Positions 19,581 to 23,183 of a DNA stretch of 23,183 nt are shown in pieces. The first letter of the stretch is position 1. Each line of letters begins with the position of its first letter. A program made the position numbers and the translations under genes. Under the pieces are notes generated by a model, which did not search any database, had not been told where the DNA came from, and worked only from the letters and a program-made list of their open reading frames with translations. The stretch is from Amphimedon queenslandica (Eukaryota; Porifera; Demospongiae; Haplosclerida; Niphatidae), in NCBI RefSeq assembly GCF_000090795.2, contig NW_003546263.1:508194-531376 (forward strand). The letters run 5' to 3'.

Positions 19581-20646
19581 AATACACAAATTGCAATATG
19601 CTAGCACTATTTCTTGGATCACACTCCTCACCCAGTGCCAATCTGTCCCTTACCATTGATAACAATGTATCGTAGTGGACCAGAGCAGCCAACACAACAC
19701 AAACATGAAACAGCTGATGGCTGTGAGCCCAGACATCGAATTTACCAGGGAAGAACCTCTCTGGTACTCTCAGAACATATAAACTAGCACCTATGAGATA
19801 GAGGGACCCCATTAGTACCACACCCGTGATATAACCAGCATACGGCTTGATTAGTAAGCCACCACTTAATATTAATTCCAGACCTGGGACTACCGCATAT
19901 AACCCAAAAGCAACAAACATTCCAAAACGAAGTGGACGGTATTTAGGTGTACTGAATTTGCTCCAGAGACTCACACAAATGCACGTGACACAGAGTGCTG
20001 CCAGGATTGCAGTGTGTATGTGCCTTGATAGCTGACGACAATAGAAGAAGTAGTAATAGCAAGGGATGCTAGAGCCAGTGATGAGGAAAGCTATTCCTGA
20101 GTAATCACAGCGGCTTAGAATGGAGTGAGCTGCCTGGGAGTGATTGCAAAGAGTGTGGAACACAGTCGAACAGAATAAACAAGTCATTGCTCCAAGGAAG
20201 AAGATGAAAATGACAACTTGTTCTTGCCATGGAAGGTCGCTAATGACAATGTTGCTTTCGAAAAGGAACGTGATATAATCACGAAAACAATAAACACTCA
20301 AAGTGAGAGAAACAAAGAAAACAAACCCAACGAGATGCGTCCATATATTCCATGTCTCGGTGTGCATACGGAATATGCTCTTAATGCAGCCACGTATTGA
20401 GTACATCGGTGGACGATGATGGTAATGAAGGAATTCATTGTCCCGTAGCCATTCTGGGAGTGAATCAAATGAGACAGCATTCCAAGCACGACTGGCAATC
20501 TTCTCAATGTGTGAGATACCAGAGGCCACTAGAGAGGAAGAGGAGGAAGACAGGAGATCCTCCATAGTTACCTCAGACTGAGCCCCAGATTGAGGAGTCT
20601 TTCTCTTTCTCCTTCTTTTCTTTATGCTGCCCTTTGTTTCCGACAT
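19579..20646 (-). CDS. ADIPOR-like: Adiponectin-receptor-type PAQR protein A, intronless
   Basis: Seven-transmembrane PAQR-family receptor of the AdipoR1/2 class. In animals such proteins bind a zinc ion and have ceramidase-linked activity with the N-terminus in the cytoplasm. 355 aa from a single uninterrupted ORF. The cytoplasmic tail has a basic run (KKRRRKRK, 9-16) and Ser6. The family entry motif LPEWLRDNEFL..HRPPM starts near 63, followed by HTETWNIWTH (95-104). The zinc ligands are all present: H164 (FHTL), D181 (CDYSG), H310 and H314 (HSHQLFH). Each is exactly 27 lower than the human AdipoR1 numbers I know (191, 208, 337, 341). Divergent from paralogue B across about 500 bp. No adiponectin is expected in sponges, so the ligand is unknown. 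Ends in tandem TAA codons. Confidence 0.93.
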   Translation of the reverse strand: MSETKGSIKKRRRKRKTPQSGAQSEVTMEDLLSSSSSSLVASGISHIEKIASRAWNAVSFDSLPEWLRDNEFLHYHHRPPMYSIRGCIKSIFRMHTETWNIWTHLVGFVFFVSLTLSVYCFRDYITFLFESNIVISDLPWQEQVVIFIFFLGAMTCLFCSTVFHTLCNHSQAAHSILSRCDYSGIAFLITGSSIPCYYYFFYCRQLSRHIHTAILAALCVTCICVSLWSKFSTPKYRPLRFGMFVAFGLYAVVPGLELILSGGLLIKPYAGYITGVVLMGSLYLIGASLYVLRVPERFFPGKFDVWAHSHQLFHVCVVLAALVHYDTLLSMVRDRLALGEECDPRNSASILQFVY

Positions 20647-21142
20647 TTATGAGAAGACGAGTGGCACTGTAAGCATTTGGAGAAACTATTATTATACCCG
20701 GTTTACATGCCTTTGAGAACTGAGGAATGCATCAATGATCAATGCAATCCCTCATGCTAGAATCATGGCTCAAATCAATGGCCTGATCACTAAAAGGTGG
20801 AGCTGGTCGGTCGGTCGGTCATAATGAACAACGCGCGGGATCGCGCGCGAAAAATTAGCCACGCCCATGGGCACAAACCACACCTACTTTGTCACCATAT
20901 CGCTTCGTCCATAGTATATGATCCATCGGACCATTGGACACAAGATATGTCTCCACAAAAGCATGCACGATATGAGCTGTGACTATTTCTGATGACATAA
21001 TAAAAAGTCTCATCAAAGTTCCCCCCTCTCTCTCTCTCGCTGAGGCTAGCTGCTAGACTAGTCTATACTGTATCGTTTGAATAGTCTCGCTGTTGACACC
21101 AGAAACGGTACAAACAAACCAAGAAAGGAAGAGACTCTGATC
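20647..21142. promoter_or_regulatory. Shared spacer between the divergent receptor genes, probable bidirectional promoter
   Basis: About 500 bp between the two start codons. It contains a GGTC/GGTCG run (20807-20820), a CpG cluster CGCGCGGGATCGCGCGCGAAA (20831-20851) including an E2F-like GCGCGAAA, a CCACGCCC box (20861-20868), and a CT run near 21028-21040. The remainder is unremarkable. An ORF through it is not conserved. The promoter role is inferred from head-to-head layout. Confidence 0.5.
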
Positions 21143-22120
21143 ATGGACGCTACACGTAAGAGAGAAGCTGTATCCACTTCTCCAAGCCCGTCTTGCTCGT
21201 CTGGACTCAACAGTGTTGTCCCAGGGGTCACTGGAGTCTCAAAGAATTGGAAATCAGTTTCATTCGAGTCTCTCCCACTCTGGCTGAGGGACAATGAATT
21301 CCTCCTCACTAGTCACAGACCTCCTATGGGATCCATCTTTCATTGCATTAAAACAATATTTGCCATACACACGCAGACGTGGAACATATGGACCCATCTC
21401 CTTGGTTTCTTACTATTCCTTGGCCTCACTATGAGTGTGTTCCTATTCCGTGACAATATTACTCACCTTTTTGAGGAGAACGTTACCATAAGTGAACTCC
21501 CACTCCACGAGCAAGCCATCGTCTCATTATTCTTCATAGCAGCCATGATATGCCTCTTCTGCTCTACCACCTACCACACTCTGTCTAATCACTCCGAATG
21601 GTATTACACTTTCTTCTGTCAGTTGGATTACGCCGGCATTGCTTTACTAATAGCGGGCTCTAACATCCCAGCATATTACTACTCCTTTTATTGTCGCCCA
21701 ATATCAAGGACCTTTCACATAGTGATGATAGCCATCTTGTGTGCTGCCTGCATTACCTTCAGCCTGTGTAAGGTTTTTCACAAGCACTCTCACAGACTCC
21801 TACGTTTCATAGTCTTCGCTTCGTTTGGGTTCTATGGAGGAGTACCAACACTTCAACTTTTCGTTGAGAAAGGCCCAGTAGAGCCGTACTGGTCGTACCT
21901 GCTAGGGCTAGGACTAATGGCGGCACTTTATACGGGCGGAGCAATCCTGTATGTAACACGAATACCAGAGAGGTTGTATCCTGGACTTTTCGATGTATAT
22001 GCACACAGTCATCAGCTGTTTCACATTTGCGTTATCCTGGCAGCCCTTGTTCACTATTATAATTTAATCAATATGATCAAGAATCGGTTCCTACTGGACG
22101 ACTGCGTAAGTGTACTCTAA
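21143..22120 (+). CDS. ADIPOR-like: Adiponectin-receptor-type PAQR protein B, intronless
   Basis: Second seven-transmembrane AdipoR-class receptor, 325 aa from the ATG at 21143. The frame is open upstream to 21077 but only through a TTG, so the first true ATG is preferred. The N-terminal tail is shorter and lacks the basic run of paralogue A. Core motifs are LPLWLRDNEFL..HRPPM (~44-62) and HTQTWNIWTHLLGF. Zinc ligands are H145 (YHTL), D162 (LDYAG), H290 and H294 (HSHQLFH). It matches paralogue A along the whole core and shares the intronless state, so the pair is best explained by an inverted local duplication. The tail ends LLDDCVSVL, shorter than A. A GTAAGT within the final codons could act as a donor, so a longer spliced tail cannot be excluded. 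Confidence 0.92.
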   Translation: MDATRKREAVSTSPSPSCSSGLNSVVPGVTGVSKNWKSVSFESLPLWLRDNEFLLTSHRPPMGSIFHCIKTIFAIHTQTWNIWTHLLGFLLFLGLTMSVFLFRDNITHLFEENVTISELPLHEQAIVSLFFIAAMICLFCSTTYHTLSNHSEWYYTFFCQLDYAGIALLIAGSNIPAYYYSFYCRPISRTFHIVMIAILCAACITFSLCKVFHKHSHRLLRFIVFASFGFYGGVPTLQLFVEKGPVEPYWSYLLGLGLMAALYTGGAILYVTRIPERLYPGLFDVYAHSHQLFHICVILAALVHYYNLINMIKNRFLLDDCVSVL

Positions 22121-22768
22121 TCCTGTTGATTTTTTAATTCTTTTTTTTGTGTCTCCGAAAATCAAGAATTACAGCAACTTATTTGCACAACAGTGTTATT
22201 ATTATTATTGTAAATTCACATTCACTACCCGTAATAACAATACACTTAGCACAAATATTTAAGTCACACGCAAACAGACACTCTATTCTCGTCCTATATT
22301 TCTTGCACTCATACATTTTTATTATCAAAAAGATTAGCAGAAAAATGCTATAATTTTTATAGTGTAAAGTAAATTGAAAAGAATTCTAGCAGATTCAATT
22401 CTTGTAGTCGCATCCCACCAGCATTGTTACACAATGAACAAAGAACTGGAGACACTATTCATTGATAAAGCTGCTATTAATAACAAGATACTGTCTACAT
22501 GCATTCAACAATACATCAATCGATTCCACATGTATCCAAATTTGTAACAGATAAAAAGACAGCCTGTGATATCACTGTGTGTTGGCTAGCTGAGAAGCTT
22601 TATTACAATCTAGCCACAATCTCACCACTCAGTCATAAAAGTCCTCTTAAATCAAACTTCACATGAACAAACTCATTTATAAAAATAAAATTAATATCAA
22701 TAATAATAATAATAATAATAATAAAATGTTATTTTTACCTAGAAAATTATATAATAGTACCCTACAGT
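22121..22768. other. Convergent 3' spacer between receptor B and P450 reductase
   Basis: AT-rich, about 650 bp. For the plus-strand receptor an AATAAA lies at 22683-22688; for the minus-strand reductase one lies at 22604-22599 (TTTATT on plus), so the predicted 3' UTRs overlap. An (AAT)n microsatellite occupies 22698-22724. No coding signal; the ORF at 22147 has no recognisable features. Confidence 0.55.
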
Positions 22769-23183
22769 TCATGACCACACATCCTGAAGGTAGCGCCCTC
22801 TCTTCTGAAGCTTCTTAATGTATTCAGTAGCCTCTGTCTCTGTCTTTCCTCCGTGTTCCTTTATTATTGACAACAGTGTGTTCTGTACATCACGTGCCAT
22901 ATTACGAGCATCACTAAGAGAAGAAAGAGAGAGAAAAAGAATTGTAAGAGAGAGAGAGAGAGAAATAAAGAAATACATTTATACATGTACATAAAGAGAA
23001 TGGCAAGAGATGACATGCACATCATGTGTGCAATAGAATTTTAATATAATGGTAACAGAAGTGGCATCAATATTTAATTAATAGAGTAGTAAGAGGGAAA
23101 TTAGAGAAGATGAAAGAGCTCTTACCCACACACATAAAAGAAACCTTGACCCTCAATAAGTTCCCAAACTTCTTTCCCTTTCT
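22769..23183 (-). CDS. POR: NADPH-cytochrome P450 reductase, last two exons, partial
   Basis: C-terminal end of the FAD/FMN flavoprotein that passes electrons from NADPH to microsomal P450s at the ER membrane. Exons: 23183-23126 (entering from outside the window) and 22913-22769; GG|T completes a Gly across the intron. The peptide reads KGKEVWELIEGQGFFYVCG then DARNMARDV..YIKKLQKRGRYLQDVWS. CGDARNMA contacts NADPH, and the penultimate Trp (in DVWS) stacks on the FAD in known reductases. The same fold occurs in NO synthase and methionine synthase reductase, but the DVWS terminus points to POR. The pyrimidine tract before the last exon is CT-repeat rich (22925-22963 on plus). At least the FMN domain and most of the FAD domain lie to the right. 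Confidence 0.93.

Noticed and set aside
19847..20507. ORFs antisense or out of frame within receptor A, and 21807-22004 within receptor B
   Set aside because: They are shadows of strongly conserved coding sequence and have no recognisable product.
21077..21142. Longer N-terminus for receptor B starting at 21077
   Set aside because: The first codon would be TTG. The first ATG in frame is 21143 and the core protein is complete from there.

Overview
The window reads as compact animal nuclear DNA, most likely from a demosponge. It holds orthologues of animal genes (ARPC3, two adiponectin-receptor-type PAQR proteins, cytochrome P450 reductase). Many introns are only about 50 nt with GT..AG ends. 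Spacers are AT-rich and full of TACATG/CATGTA words, GA/CT tracts and small MITEs. The sponge assignment is an inference from style (it resembles Amphimedon); the animal assignment rests on the proteins. All exons below were joined by eye from splice sites, reading phase and family conservation.

Layout, left to right. (1) 1-7789, minus strand: a 21-exon NhaC-type Na+/H+ antiporter gene, running off the left edge, with a signal peptide and glycosylatable ectodomain. Its 2.5-kb intron (2119-4616) is packed with MITEs and a ~175-bp tandem repeat. (2) 8381-12347, minus: a 7-exon, 451-aa glutamine-rich protein with a basic nuclear-localisation-like stretch; family not recognised. A likely 5' UTR exon/promoter lies at about 14330-14570. 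(3) 14802-19372, minus: ARPC3, 7 coding exons, 177 aa. Its 3.2-kb third intron holds a hairpin MITE nested in another repeat, a piggyBac-like element carrying an exon-like segment, and a second copy of the MITE seen in gene 1. (4) 19579-20646, minus, and 21143-22120, plus: two intronless, divergent ADIPOR-type receptors sharing a ~500-bp spacer with CpG-rich motifs. (5) 22769-23183, minus: the last two exons of NADPH-cytochrome P450 reductase, convergent with the second receptor.

The genes do not form a pathway; they are housekeeping, signalling and transport genes packed together. The liveliest parts are the repeat-loaded introns: nested insertions whose empty sites can be read from neighbouring repeat copies, complementary GA and CT tracts at the two ends of some introns, and an element that seems to carry a mitochondrial-presequence-like first exon with its splice donor.
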